From: Kudoa neothunni
Lineage: Eukaryota; Cnidaria
Assembly (NCBI GenBank): GCA_964304625.1
Contig: OZ199839.1
Location: 8,990,001 to 9,054,000 of the forward strand
Direction of reading: 5' to 3'
Length of the DNA stretch: 64,000 nucleotides
The notes under the pieces are model-generated. The model searched no databases. It was not told where the DNA came from and worked only from the letters and a program-made list of their open reading frames with translations. Positions 48,288 to 60,087 of the stretch are shown here, in pieces (the stretch's first letter is position 1; the number at the start of each line of letters is the position of its first letter). The position numbers were made by a program, and so were the translations under genes.

Positions 48288-48779
48288 ATGATTGTGTTAT
48301 TGCCCGGTGACCTTGATAAGCGTGCAATCGTTGAGTTACAAGGAAACGTGGAATGGCGCGAAGATCCAGCCTATGCTAATATCAGACGAATAGGCCATTT
48401 ATATTTTGATGAAGACACGGTGCGCCGATTTTTCTCAAATTTTATTTTTAAATAGATCATTAATTTTTTAATTATACATTAAGATGTGATTGTTTTTAAT
48501 TTATTAAAAATAAATTGGTTTAATCAAAATTTAATGGAACTATTTTAGGAGGAACCGATTCTAGTTGTTGGGAATCAGAAACTTCGTGGGGAAATCAAAG
48601 AGTTGAATCCACCAATGTACGCATTTTCAACACAACCCACATCAATCAACACACAACAAATTAACATTTCAAAGCTAGACAATTCATTTGAAGAGCTCAT
48701 CGAGTGTAGACTGTTGTATATGGTGGAATTCAAAATAGTTTTTTTGAACGCCCCAACATGTGTAGTTGAGCATTCGTGA
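48288..48779 (+). CDS. CHTF8: CTF8 subunit of the alternative clamp loader
   Basis: Two exons, 48288-48419 and 48549-48779, join in phase 0 and give 120 residues (human CHTF8 is 121). CTF8 forms, with DSCC1 and CHTF18, the CTF18-RFC complex that loads PCNA and links replication to sister-chromatid cohesion. The sequence starts MIVLLPGDLDKRAIVELQGN and continues GHLYFDEDT, then PILVVGNQKLRGEIKELNPP. This matches the CTF8 pattern of ELQG, an LG-L region, P-L-VG-H-L-GK-x-LEKP. The C-terminus CRLLYMVEFKIVFLNAP replaces the usual ALIKDKILFKTRPKPI. The donor (GTGCGC) is weak but the join restores the family pattern exactly. Being small, it is easily missed by automatic annotation. Confidence 0.8.
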
Positions 48780-48840
48780 AATAGTGGAACAGATTCACAA
48801 ATATGTGTCGGTTATCAGATATATACACTCACGAAATGTG

Positions 48841-50189
48841 TTATTCGGTAAAAATCTCTTCGTTATCATCTGACGCCGATACATCATATTGGTCGTTTGT
48901 TACTATTAGCTCATTGATTTGTATGTTGTTCTCGATTAGTTCTTCCAAGCATTTGAAATATTGTTTTGATAGTTGTGCGCATTTATCCTATTGAAATTTG
49001 ATAAATTATTATAATCTTGTATTTTTTTCTGCGATTATTTCATTAAATAAATTGAAATACCTGTAGTTCGCGATTTTTGGTAATCACCTCGTTCATCTCA
49101 TGTTGATTCTGCTGACGCTCTTCCAGTTTCATTATAAGATCTTGATTTTCGGCATTGATACCCTCCTTAGCAAAATACTGAAACACATCTTCGGTTAAGA
49201 AGAGATGTTTTTCGATTTTACTCTAAAACAATACGACAATTTAGTTTCTACTTCTAGAGAAATCCTAAATTCACGTACACGGATATTTTGAATCGTGTCG
49301 GTTTCAAATGTTAAAAATCTGTTTAGCTTCTCGATATTAAAAAAAAGTTTCTACACAATAATGGTTAGTAGGTTTATTCAACTGCCAACTGAGAGAGAGA
49401 GAGAGAGAGCTCAAATCAAAGAAGCTGTTTAGTTTTGAATGGTGCCCTTGTTGATATTTTAACTTATTTATCAAACAGACACAATTGATTTTATATTTTA
49501 AACGATTATAATAACTTAGTTAAAAAGGAGTACATAAAATACACACTTTTAATATAATTATCAAAAATTCCATATGTGACCTTCAAAAGCGATTTAATGG
49601 TAAATTCTAATTTTTATCTGAACCGGAAAATTCACTTGTAATTTTATACAACTAGAAATAGTGGACTGTTTAATAAAGCTAATTTATTCGAAAAGTAAAA
49701 AATTTATAAAAATCCCTCTCCCAGTTCAACACCTCAAATAATGATACCATATTTTCTTGAATAAGCTTTGTGTACATAGTGAAATCCTCTTCAAGGATAT
49801 TTTTGGCTAAGATTAGACAAAATTAACAATATTCCGGACGAGACAGAAGGCTACCTTGTTGATTAATGGATTCGGAATGTTCTATTTTCTTCCAATCTAT
49901 TTGACAATACAGTAAATACAGTAGATGGAATATTATTACAATTTGGTGAGGATAAAGCTAAAATTATCGTTTAAATAGAGTACAACTTTGTGTAATAACC
50001 TGTGGATTGAGGATCAAGGGAGATTGAATCGTCAAGACAGGTTTGAAGATGTTCAAGTGAATTCTGGATTTCACTGGCGAGATATGTAGAATGTATGGAG
50101 TTATCATGATATCCATCTAAAAAAGATATCGGTCGAAAATAGTTTGATAACAATAGGAAATATATTATTATGTTGAGACATATTGGTCG

Positions 50190-50229
<40 letters not shown>

Positions 50230-52343
50230 AGCGTGTTCGCCGTGGTAAGAGCTAGAAATACGGGCACTACTTCTTTCGCGATTGTCGGCTATGGTAGAGA
50301 ATATAGTATGCTTAGTTTGACGTGAGGTCACAATAATACTTGCACGTTGACGATCAACATTTCTGTATTTACTTACGCTACATGTAAGGGAGTCCACATC
50401 GTCAATTTTAGTATCAGAAAATGAAGATGTTTTCTAATAATAATGTTGGTAAATCCAGACAATGAGAGTCATAATTAACATTTTGAAAACGTTTCTTTTT
50501 GACTGGACCTTCAATTCTAGACCCTCTTAATTTAATGGATTTTAATCCATTATCCAAAGCTCACATTTAAACTGAAACTACCTCATAACTCGAGCTTCAT
50601 TGAATACACTTTCGTTGTATGTTTTGATCAATCCTAACATATTTATTAAACTTACTTTTATTGAAAACAAATAACCTTGATTTGGATCATCTATTTTTAT
50701 ATAATCTTTAGCCAGAGTGATGTCATTTTTTATGTTACACATCATTTTCATAGCTTCTTCGATGGCGGAGGTCTCCGCGGGTGTATGATCACCTCCCATA
50801 ACAATCTAACAAATAATTCATTAAAAGTCAATAATCAGTAATATTGTTATTACTTCGGAGATTGATAAAGACTTCCTTTTATCAAATTTACCAACTCCTA
50901 CAACCAACCGATGATTATAAACAACTATCACCTAGTCTTCAAATCACTTATACCTTGATATTTACTCTTCATGGTAATAATCTCCTTCATCTATAACATC
51001 GATTAAGAACTAATTCACAAGGTTAAACTATAAATACTCTATTTCGTAGATTTTCCAATTCTTTTAAAATGTTATTGACTTTGTTGTAGTCTTTCTCCTT
51101 CAAATAGCGATGACAATAGAATCAGCTCACCATAAAAGATAATGAAGATTCATACCTGCGCTTTGTTGTTTTCTATTTTTTTATACTTTTTATTAAGATC
51201 AGATTCATGTTTTTCAATCTCAAGGAATAGTTTGCTAAAAAATGTTCAATCAAATAGATGATAAATTTCCATTTAGACTGATGCATTAAAAAATTCTTCT
51301 TACTGAGGAGATAAATATTTGCACAAGGGCCTACAAAAGTATTTATTAACAATAAAATTTATGGCAGATATTTATAGACTACCTATTGAGTTTGATGTCT
51401 GGAAACAAATACGGACTGTACTCCACCAACATGGAAAGAATATTTTTGGAAAATCTCAAGGTTGGTACCAACACAATCGCCAAATTGTTGATATTCATTA
51501 GGTTTTTCGGCTTCAAAAATACACATTATCAACGAATTCTTAACAACAAAGATGTAACAATGTAATAGGATATCTACCTGATCTGCAACTCTTTTAAAAT
51601 GAATACACAACCAGCCCAATGTGTCGTAGTTATAACGTGGCAACTTTTGTAGAATGTGTATTAGCACGCTGATAAACACTTCCGGGCATATTTTTTCTAC
51701 CAAAGTTATTAAAAAAAGAGATTCAACCAAAATTGATCATACGAGCAGATATCTCTTGAATGTAGTTATCCAATTCTACCTTCACCTCACTTGTTATTAT
51801 ATCATCAATGAGTTCACGTAAAAACATTTTTAGAACTGACGCCACCGTGTGTACATCATATTGACGCAAATCTAATTCACTATCTATAACGAGTTAATAT
51901 TAATGAAAGTTTGCAACTCATTTGGGAGATTTTCGAGATAAACACCCACGAATAATAATGTCTAATTACGATTATTATAGAGTTTTTTGATTGTCTCCAT
52001 TTTGGTTGTTCCTCCAGATCTACGATAAATACCCTCTTCATCGATACCTAAACCATACATCACCCATATGGTCGGTATTGTTGACCCAACAATGCAAATA
52101 ATCACTACCATTGTATTCGATATAACAAATACACTCGCGTAGCACCCTCGAAACCATTATTCCATCGTCGTATTTGCTCAAAGCGGTCGCGTATTCCAAA
52201 GGCAAAGAGAATATATCTGGTAGGTTCTTCCAATCTATTGAGGAAACAAGTTTTCAATTTATTTGTTTCGATCAAATTTTATCACATTTTGTGGCTGAGG
52301 TAAGTGAACTTTTCGATTGTAATGACGGTTTACTGCCAGACAT
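48841..52343 (-). CDS. RALBP1: RALBP1/RLIP76-like RhoGAP with coiled-coil tail
   Basis: Nineteen exons packed into 3.5 kb join in phase into 649 residues; human RALBP1 has 655. Exons: 52286-52343, 52109-52234, 51970-52047, 51743-51883, 51578-51696, 51383-51510, 51156-51234, 51038-51097, 50954-50990, 50854-50897, 50582-50805, then eight more ending at the TAA 48841-48843. RALBP1 is a Ral effector that stimulates GTP hydrolysis by Rac/Cdc42 and supports endocytosis. The RhoGAP domain (residues ~30-230) shows YDDGIMVSRVLRECICYIEY, then GIDEEGIYRRSG with the arginine-finger region, TVASVLKMFLREL, LPRYNYDTLGWLCIHFKRVA, and NNLAIVLVPTLRFS. The N-terminus is short, so the ~180 residues before the human GAP domain are missing, whereas the tail is longer, with coiled-coil KLEERQQNQHEMNEVITKNR near the end. 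One intron is filled by a (TA)n run. The 3' end faces CHTF8 with 61 bp between stop codons. Confidence 0.82.
49391..49409. repeat. (GA)n microsatellite
   Basis: A perfect GA run in an intron of the RALBP1-like gene. Confidence 0.9.
50193..50228. repeat. (TA)n microsatellite inside an intron
   Basis: About 36 bases of TA alternation that start directly at the donor site of one RALBP1-like intron. Confidence 0.95.
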
Positions 52344-53250
52344 TTGGTAGATATATCGATTATCTACCTAACAAGACAATTTCTTATGATGAATTTTTAA
52401 GGTTTTTTAACGTTATTTTTCGTAATAAATAGTTCTATTTATAAAACAGGCTAATGATTATCCGACGCTCCCTCTCGTCAATACACTCACTCTCACTCAC
52501 ACACACAAACCAATCCAAGCTTAATCGATATGACGAACACTTAATCACGTTAGAATAATGTAAAAAGTCATATTCACTATTAATCACTCATTCAATTGAT
52601 TTTAAGTCAACAGAATTACTCAAACAACAACCAAAACCATTGAACACTTTATTTAATATTCTCGCGATTTTTATCGATAGCTTTATTTTTCTATGTAAAA
52701 AATTCATTATTTGAATACCTTTCGCCCACCTTCGTCTATTCAATTTTAACATTTGATCAAATTTTACGATAGATTCTATAGAATATATTTTTATTGATAA
52801 CCAGCTAACATTTTATCCGTTATTCATCAGGCAGAAAAATTATATTTTTTTATAAAAAATAAAAATAATTTATTGGACTATTTAATATTAATCTTATTAT
52901 TAAATGGAAAATTAATGGCGACATCTTTCTATTATTATAGCCGACTAATTTTCAATATTGACTAACCAATATTTTGTCATTGTTTAATTTTTAAAATAAT
53001 TATAACTATAATTAAACTACTCAAAAAATAAACAGATGAATCCTATGTTAGTCAGCACGGTTAGGTTTTCTTAAACCCAACAAATATTCCGTGATATTTT
53101 TTGCCAGAGGATAAATATTTGTTTGGCTAACCTTTCCATATATCTTGGGTATTATTGAACAGAAATATGGTATTACTCATTTTTTTATTTTCCAATCATA
53201 ATATGAATAAATATGAATAAAGATAAATCGGTTAATTTTTTAAAGGTAAT
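52344..53250. other. Upstream region of the RALBP1-like gene
   Basis: AT-rich; no coding signal was seen apart from a CACTCACTCTCACTCACACACAC patch near 52485-52507. Confidence 0.5.
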
Positions 53251-55625
53251 GGCTATATCTCAGAGAATGAATATCTCTACAACCACTGCACATATTTTAA
53301 ATAATATGTAAAATTGATCTAACTTAATTTTTTGTAAGTTTTAGAAAAATTAACAATTTATCATTCATTAGATACAAAATAATATAAAAGTTTTCATTAT
53401 CTTTTTTTTCTTATGTCATTTTGTATTTCTAAAAAAAATGGAATAATTGATGACTTGATCATGTGGGTTAGAAACCTTGAAATATAACAGTTATCACATG
53501 CAGAAAATAAATTTAATATGTAATATTGAATTTTTCGGTTTATTAACGTAATAAACTATTTTTTACATCTTTATATCCACAATTGTTGACATATGATTTC
53601 CGCCTGACCTTACGACTGATTACACTTTCGATGGAATCTTGAGGTATAAACCCCCATTAATAATAATATTTTAATGTTGACTCTTGATAAAGACTGCTGT
53701 ATACTGTATTCAGCTTTATCGTTATCATTTAATTGTTCCTTATGGGGTTCAAAATCATTGTTTGTGTCAAGTTTATCTTGTTGATAGGTGAAGTCCCTAT
53801 TAAATCAACAGGAGATACCTAATTCTTATTATCAGAAATTAAACCATAAAATATTTCTTTTTTCTTTACTGTCACATCTATCTTCAACCATATTAAATTT
53901 TAAATATTATATTTGTCCGCAAATAATCAAATTTTTTGAAGGAACAAACGATAAAAACGTCATCATGATTCTTAGTTATTTTTCCCAGTAGATTATTAGA
54001 TCTTGTAGACTTGTTAAAAAGTTCCCCACATAATTCAGAAGTTTTATTAGCCAATACTGTGAAAAAATTTGTACTTTATTTTAGGTTCTGATCAAATGTT
54101 TCTATTCCTATATGATTTTTTCTTTCAACAATTGTTGAACCATTTTATTTATTATTTTCTATTATAGGACTCATATTTAAAAACTTTTTTCCATCTGACG
54201 TATTCCACTGACGAATGCACAATTTCTTTTAAAGAAAGAATAATGTTTGTGACAATCTAAATTTGAATTATTCACATTTTATTGTGACAATATAGAGATC
54301 TTCGAAGGAAATAAACCATATTCCATATATAAACATATTAGAACTCATCTTTTATCACTCCAACCCAAAAGTATACAACGGACTCTAAAATACCTTTTAA
54401 GCGAAAAATTACGCATTTATATTAATCCTCTAATGATGCAAATACCGTACACCTTCCAATCGTATTTGGGGTGTAATACATCCCACTCTTTTTTTGGTTG
54501 TATTTATTTATAAAATGATTATAGACAAACTGGTAACATTACAACGATTTATATCGACCATTTTTGTAACAAAACGGCAATATTTATATTAAATAATCCC
54601 TCTAAATCCGATATATCAGACGTTGACAGCCTCGGACTCTATCGCGCAAGAAAAAATAAAATCAAGCGACACAATAAGTACTATTTTCTCAATAAGGGCA
54701 ACTTTTATAATTACAATAACTTCTTTAAAATTTACAAATTTTTCCACCAAATAAATTGGAATACTGTATTATTTCACGACAAATATTTTGGCCAAAGAAA
54801 ATTAAAAAACAATTATAAATAAATCAAACTATTTGATAACAGTATACCGCTGACCATTTGCGACCATTCATATTATTTTCAATCGAAGTTTTCGATGCAG
54901 AGGGATTATTTAGATTCAACACAATGTAATTTTTATTATTCAATGATCCGAAAATGACGTGGTATTTGCAAAATTCATCCGAATTTTAGAATAATTTAAA
55001 ATAATCATTCAATTCCTAGCCAGATGATTGGTTTCCACTATTTTAGGTCTCAGAGCTGTTCGATATTATTAAGGTGGTGCACACGCAAACCAAATTTTTT
55101 ACCTTCAAATGTTAAATTAATAAAATTCTTCCAAACTTGTTTAAAACAGAGCACATGCAATAACGCTTTTAATAAAAGAAAAAAGTTTGTGGGATGTATT
55201 ACACCCCACATATCGTTAGAAGGTATTTACGTAGTTTACTTATATAATATTTTCCCCCAAAAATTACAAAAATGAAATTTCCAATGATACTACAGAAATT
55301 CCTTGAGTTTAGACATGTGCTAATAATAAGAAAAATTTTATAACTAACTTAAATATTGTTTAGGGTGTAATACACCCCAAAATCGCTAGAGGGTTAATCA
55401 ATCCAAAATGGGAATATGCTTTTTCTACCAAAATGATTAAAAATATATGATAATTACGCTTGAATATTGATGAAGTCAGGATGGTAACATTATTGAAAAT
55501 TTATTCTTCCTCAACTTTTTCTAAAACTTACAAAAAATTAAGTTAGGTCAATTTTAAATAATATGTAAAATATGAATAAAATATGTTCAGTGATTTTAGA
55601 GATATTCATTCCCTGAGATATAGCC
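53251..55625. mobile_element. Non-autonomous MULE relative
   Basis: The left repeat (53251-53352) starts GGCTATATCTCAGAGAATG and includes ATCTAACTTAATTTTTTG. The right repeat (about 55513-55625), inverted, starts GGCTATATCTCAGGGAATG and includes ACCTAACTTAATTTTTTG. Both match the ends of the MULE at 8691-11731. The 2.4-kb interior has no transposase, so the copy would have depended on enzyme supplied elsewhere. The similarity may extend some bases beyond the given ends, and no target duplication was identified. Confidence 0.7.
54426..55393. mobile_element. TTAA-flanked MITE nested in the MULE relative
   Basis: TTAA stands at 54422-54425 and 55394-55397. The left terminus is TCCTCTAATGATG; the right terminus, inverted, is CCCTCTAGCGATTTTGGGG. 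Inside, the word GGGGTGTAATACA or its inverse occurs three times (about 54467, 55192 and 55361), the first two being long inverted copies that share ACCTTC-AA-CGATAT and ACATCCCAC. TTAA targets with CCCT-type ends are typical of piggyBac-family elements. The 968-bp interior has no transposase. Confidence 0.5.
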
Positions 55626-57711
55626 ACATCCTTTTTTAAATGACTAAAAATGTTTTAATTTTATTATATGAGACTTTATGTTACAATCTAAAGTTAAAAA
55701 AATAAATTAAATAAAATTAAAGATTTATTTTGTAAAGTTGTCATATATCGTTGTTCGAAAATAATAAATTTAATTCGGCATAAAAAATTGTTTATGATCT
55801 GTTTTTACGTTAAAATAAAAACGTGACATATATATTGTGAAATAAAAAATAATAGCACTTTACCTTAGGAATAAATAAATAAATAAATATCAAATGAAGG
55901 ATGGCTTTATAAACCGAAATTTGTCCCATGATATAACTATATAATTTAATATCTCTATTACTTAAATAAGCATTGAAATAGGAAAATCACGATTTATTTT
56001 GGTTGTATTTTAAAAATTATCCCATGTCTATAAATACAATCCTAATAATATCTTTTCGTTTAAAAATCCAGGAGATTAAATTTTATCCAGATTTTAAGGC
56101 GAAATAATTAATTTGAACAATACCAAAACCGTAATATTACATTAACAATTGTCAAAATGCGTCTTATGATTAATTAAAACAATTTTTAATTATTATATAT
56201 GATAGAATATTTTTAGACAAAATTTTATAGAATTTATTAACACGTCAAGAGGAAAGTTCATTCTGATTGAAAAATAGGAAATATAATGATTTAACGCTTA
56301 TTTCTTGAAATATTTAATAATGCCGTTATTTCTGCAATTGCATTAAAAAATATTTGATACTTAATAATACAGAAGTGGAATAATAAGGTAAAATTCTATA
56401 CGAGATAAATAGTAATATAATATACTTAAAGTAATATTCGTATTAATAATAATTATACAGGATTATACGATTAATCTATATTAATCTTCCGAGTGTTTCT
56501 GGAATCTAAGAAATTCCAGGCCGTATTGGAATGACGTTTTTTAGAATTTGTTGTGTATAAAAATACTCATCAACTGATATTTTGTTACCAAAACCAATCT
56601 TATATTTATAATATCATAGTAAATTTTGGAGTTTTTGAGTTATTTATACACACACATTGTAATTTTTAGATTTATTATAACGCCGGGATGTAGTAAATAA
56701 AACGATATAAATTTTTTTAATTTAATATTTTTAATTTAAAAAGTTTAGCTTAAAAAGTATGCGAAAAATGATGCAAAATATTTCACGAGTTGATGCAACG
56801 AGAAACGATAATATACTTTTTTATTGGCAGTGGCTATTGCAACAGGGAGGAATTACTCCTAATCCAATGTGTTTGTAAAAATTTCAACATCATTTTCCCA
56901 ATAAATGATTTTCTCGCTCAAAATTTAAACTATTATAGAAGAAATCCAAGACAACAAATTTTCTTATTTTATGGTCATGAATTCAGTGGTTAAAAATTAT
57001 TTTTAAATCATTCATAATAATTTTTAATTTATAAATGTAATTATAATTTTTCTAATTATGAGTAATACGGGTAATGCAAAATGAAATATCAAAAATTACT
57101 AATGTGAATTAAACGTACATTTTTTAAATTGGTGTATAGGAAAATTTTATATAAATGAAAAATTTATGAAAAGTGTAAGAAATTAACTTTAAAAACAAAA
57201 AAACGAAAACAGAAACATGAAGAATAAAAACATATTATATCGGAGTCGGAGGATTCGAGCCTATTGTATAATGTCGTATAAAGATATTTGGTGAAAAACA
57301 ACATTTTTCTATTGATAAATTCATTTTTTTCACGATAATTCTTTTAAAAATTTTTTAAATTAAGTCTATGCGAAATTATGACATAATAGAATACATAAAG
57401 CACAATGTTTAGAACTGTGCATAGTCGGTTTTTTGGCGGTCAGAATGCTAATAATAAATTATTCACGATTTATTAATATAAAGTCTATTAAAATACGCCT
57501 ATAAAATTAAAATGAAGTATGTAACGTAATTTATGTTAATATTTAGTAGCCATAATTTAGCTACATATTAAATCATAAAATGTCTTTCAATTTGTAGTAG
57601 TCATATTGAAATTGTAAATAATAAGAAAGACTAATTTAAGCCACCGATACATATAAAAATTTTATTTTAATTTTGGTACATATTACTAATGAGTAATAAC
57701 ATCTAAAATGT
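55626..57711. other. AT-rich intergenic stretch
   Basis: No firm gene. A frame at 56790-56993 contains EELLLIQCVCKNFNII, faintly like the second half of an F-box, but there is no supporting exon. Confidence 0.45.
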
Positions 57712-58719
57712 TTAATTTCGTTGTATATGCTCATCTTCATTGGGATCAACGTCCTCTTCATACTCGTCATCATCATCTTGGTTTTCTTGGGAATTTTTTG
57801 AGGGAGGAATGTATTTATTTTTGGTGGCATTGGAACGTTCAGTATGGGGATAATGAATTTCTGATCCAGTATTTTCGTTAAGGCGCTGACGAGCACCTGC
57901 AGTAGATTCATCATTGTCATCGTCATTATCGTTATCATCGTCTGAGTCTGTTAAAGTCTACAAAATGGCAAGAAAGTTGATTGTTGTACCTACCAAAATT
58001 AATTTATTTGTTAAGAATTACAGTTGTTGTGTTGTTTGATTGATTTTGGTGCTTGACGCCAAAACAAATGTTCGGAAGTTTATTGTAAACTTTTTCAATA
58101 TCTGAAGGATTGCTATTGCTGAGAGCAGTCAAGCATTTGGGATCAATCTGGACGGTGTATTCCAAATAGAGAGGATTGGTGTTAGACATTGTATTGTCTG
58201 GTTGAATGGTTTGTTCTATGGAAAGGGCTAAATAACACATTCATCCATTTCATTCGACACAAAAATTCACAATTGTCATTTGAGGGAATATCGCTTTGAC
58301 TAGTAGCGGTTGGATTTACTTGCAAAGTTTGATAGTCATAAGGTTGATTATCGGAAGTGGCTAAAGTACGCCTTATTTTAAAACCTAATTTTATTCGAAA
58401 TTTAATGTACCGTCACAATATCCGCATGATTTGCTACATGCTTGTTGCATGTAGTTCTTGAGTGTACCTTCTTCACAATAATTATTTGCTGCGTATTGGT
58501 CACAATTTTTCAACAGATCCACACATTGACCTACACGTAACCAAGATTACTTTGTGATTTTTAACCAAATAATAATCATTGAATTTCCTATTGCATAACA
58601 AACTGATTTTTAGTGGGTGCACATTTACCGTTTGGCTGGGGATATTGTCGTTTTAGTGTATAACCAATAGAGAACATTAACAATATTAAAACTAAACTTC
58701 TTATCAAATTCTCCTCCAT
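57712..58719 (-). CDS. Secreted ShKT-domain protein with acidic tail
   Basis: Five exons join in phase: 58629-58719, 58411-58530, 58259-58360, 58022-58227, 57712-57957, giving 254 residues. The start at 58719 opens a signal peptide (MEENLIRSLVLILLMFSIG). An ShKT domain follows at once: six cysteines in the order CVDLLKNC, NYC, ACSKSC, GYC, the spacing of the ShK toxin fold found in secreted metalloproteases, channel blockers and many small parasite and cnidarian proteins. The middle is Asn/Thr/Ser-rich with N-glycosylation-type sequons (NQSNNTTT) and two or three further cysteines. The tail is strongly acidic (DSDDDNDNDDDNDE and DDDDEYEEDVDPNEDE). No enzyme domain is present. The Lys-Tyr dyad of channel-blocking ShK is not obvious, so toxicity is not implied. 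The third intron would be only 31 bp with a weak GTCGAA donor; without it the frame ends earlier. Confidence 0.72.
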
Positions 58720-60087
58720 CTTTAACTCACTAGACTCTTCCAACAATTGACATGGTGTCATAGTGTATTCATTGTTGCTAGTCAAATATAACACCTGTAT
58801 AATTTTAAAATTTCTTTAATGCTTTACATTTCGAATGTTCACTCAGGTGAGACTTTTGAACGTTGTAAGATATGACATTTTTTGATACTTTCTTACGATC
58901 GTTCCCTACATCTGTTGATAACGTTGTTTTGGCCAGATCTTATTCAAAGACTGGATAATAGCAAGGATACGTGATACACACATGCTTTTCGTAAACTTTG
59001 ACCTATTTATTCCAACTTAAGAGTTGGTGATTTCCATAAAAAACTATAAATGATAGAGAGCTAGGTGGGTTGCTTCTACCTCACCCAATAATATGCATTC
59101 GCTTAATAAAAAGTTATTTAAAATTAATTTAATTTGTATTATCTTTTTAGTTTTACATCAATTTTTTTGTGAGTTGTTTGGGCTTTCTATTTAAAATTTA
59201 TGAAAACTAGATAACTTCATAGGACCATTAAGAAGAAATTACCTATTCTTCTGAATAATAAGGAAAATAATAAAATAGGGGTTTTAAGTACTCCATTTCA
59301 ATTATGATATAGAAGGTTAAATAAGTAGCCGAAAGAGTTTTACGGAAGTAAGTTAACTTTTTTAAATTAATTTTTATATTTTGTTTAATTATTTTTGCAT
59401 TAATAGTAATAAAAAAATGTCACAAACTACCATTAAATCTGTTATTACATTGATATTAATATAATATCCATCTCATTGGTTTTCAGTTGTGATATTTCAT
59501 TAAAAATTCTCGTTATCAAATTTTAATTTTAAAAGCTATATAAATTATTTTTTTACAATTAACACCTTTTCGATGTGCTAACTAAAAATTACGCCCATAA
59601 AATTAATACTTAATTTATTAAATTATATGGTGTTCACACATAATTTTATGATAAATGAGTAAATTCATGATGTAATAAGAAACAAATTAAAAAATAAAAT
59701 GAAACGATAGTAATGAGTAAGTCCCAAAAATTTCATGTTAAATCAGACCTACTAAATAGCGAGATATCGATAAAATAAGAGAAATATATAATTTTACACA
59801 TTAAAATAAAACTTTTAAAACAGAAAATAGACTATTAGGTTTGTATCCGATAAAATTATTTCATGTATATAATAGATACGCGAAATAAATATTTGAAATA
59901 CACTTTATTCATAGAAATATGTTTTTATGAAATGAATAATTTATTAAGAAATACAAATGTAGAATATTTAACAATGGAAGATATAAATAATCGGAAAACT
60001 ATAATCAAATACATATAATATATAATAGGATTAATTTTCCAATGAAAATATTCTTCGTTTATTTATAGTGGATCAACTTCGATTCAA
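58720..60087. other. Divergent intergenic stretch
   Basis: It lies between the ShKT gene and the second Kunitz gene, whose starts point away from each other. AT-rich; no other feature was seen. Both promoters must lie here. Confidence 0.55.

Noticed and set aside
56790-56993. Possible F-box gene
   Set aside because: Only about 16 residues resemble an F-box, with no flanking exons, so it was not called.
58588-58794. Earlier start (58794) for the ShKT protein
   Set aside because: It would put a charged, polar stretch ahead of the signal peptide; the ATG at 58719 gives a proper secretory N-terminus.
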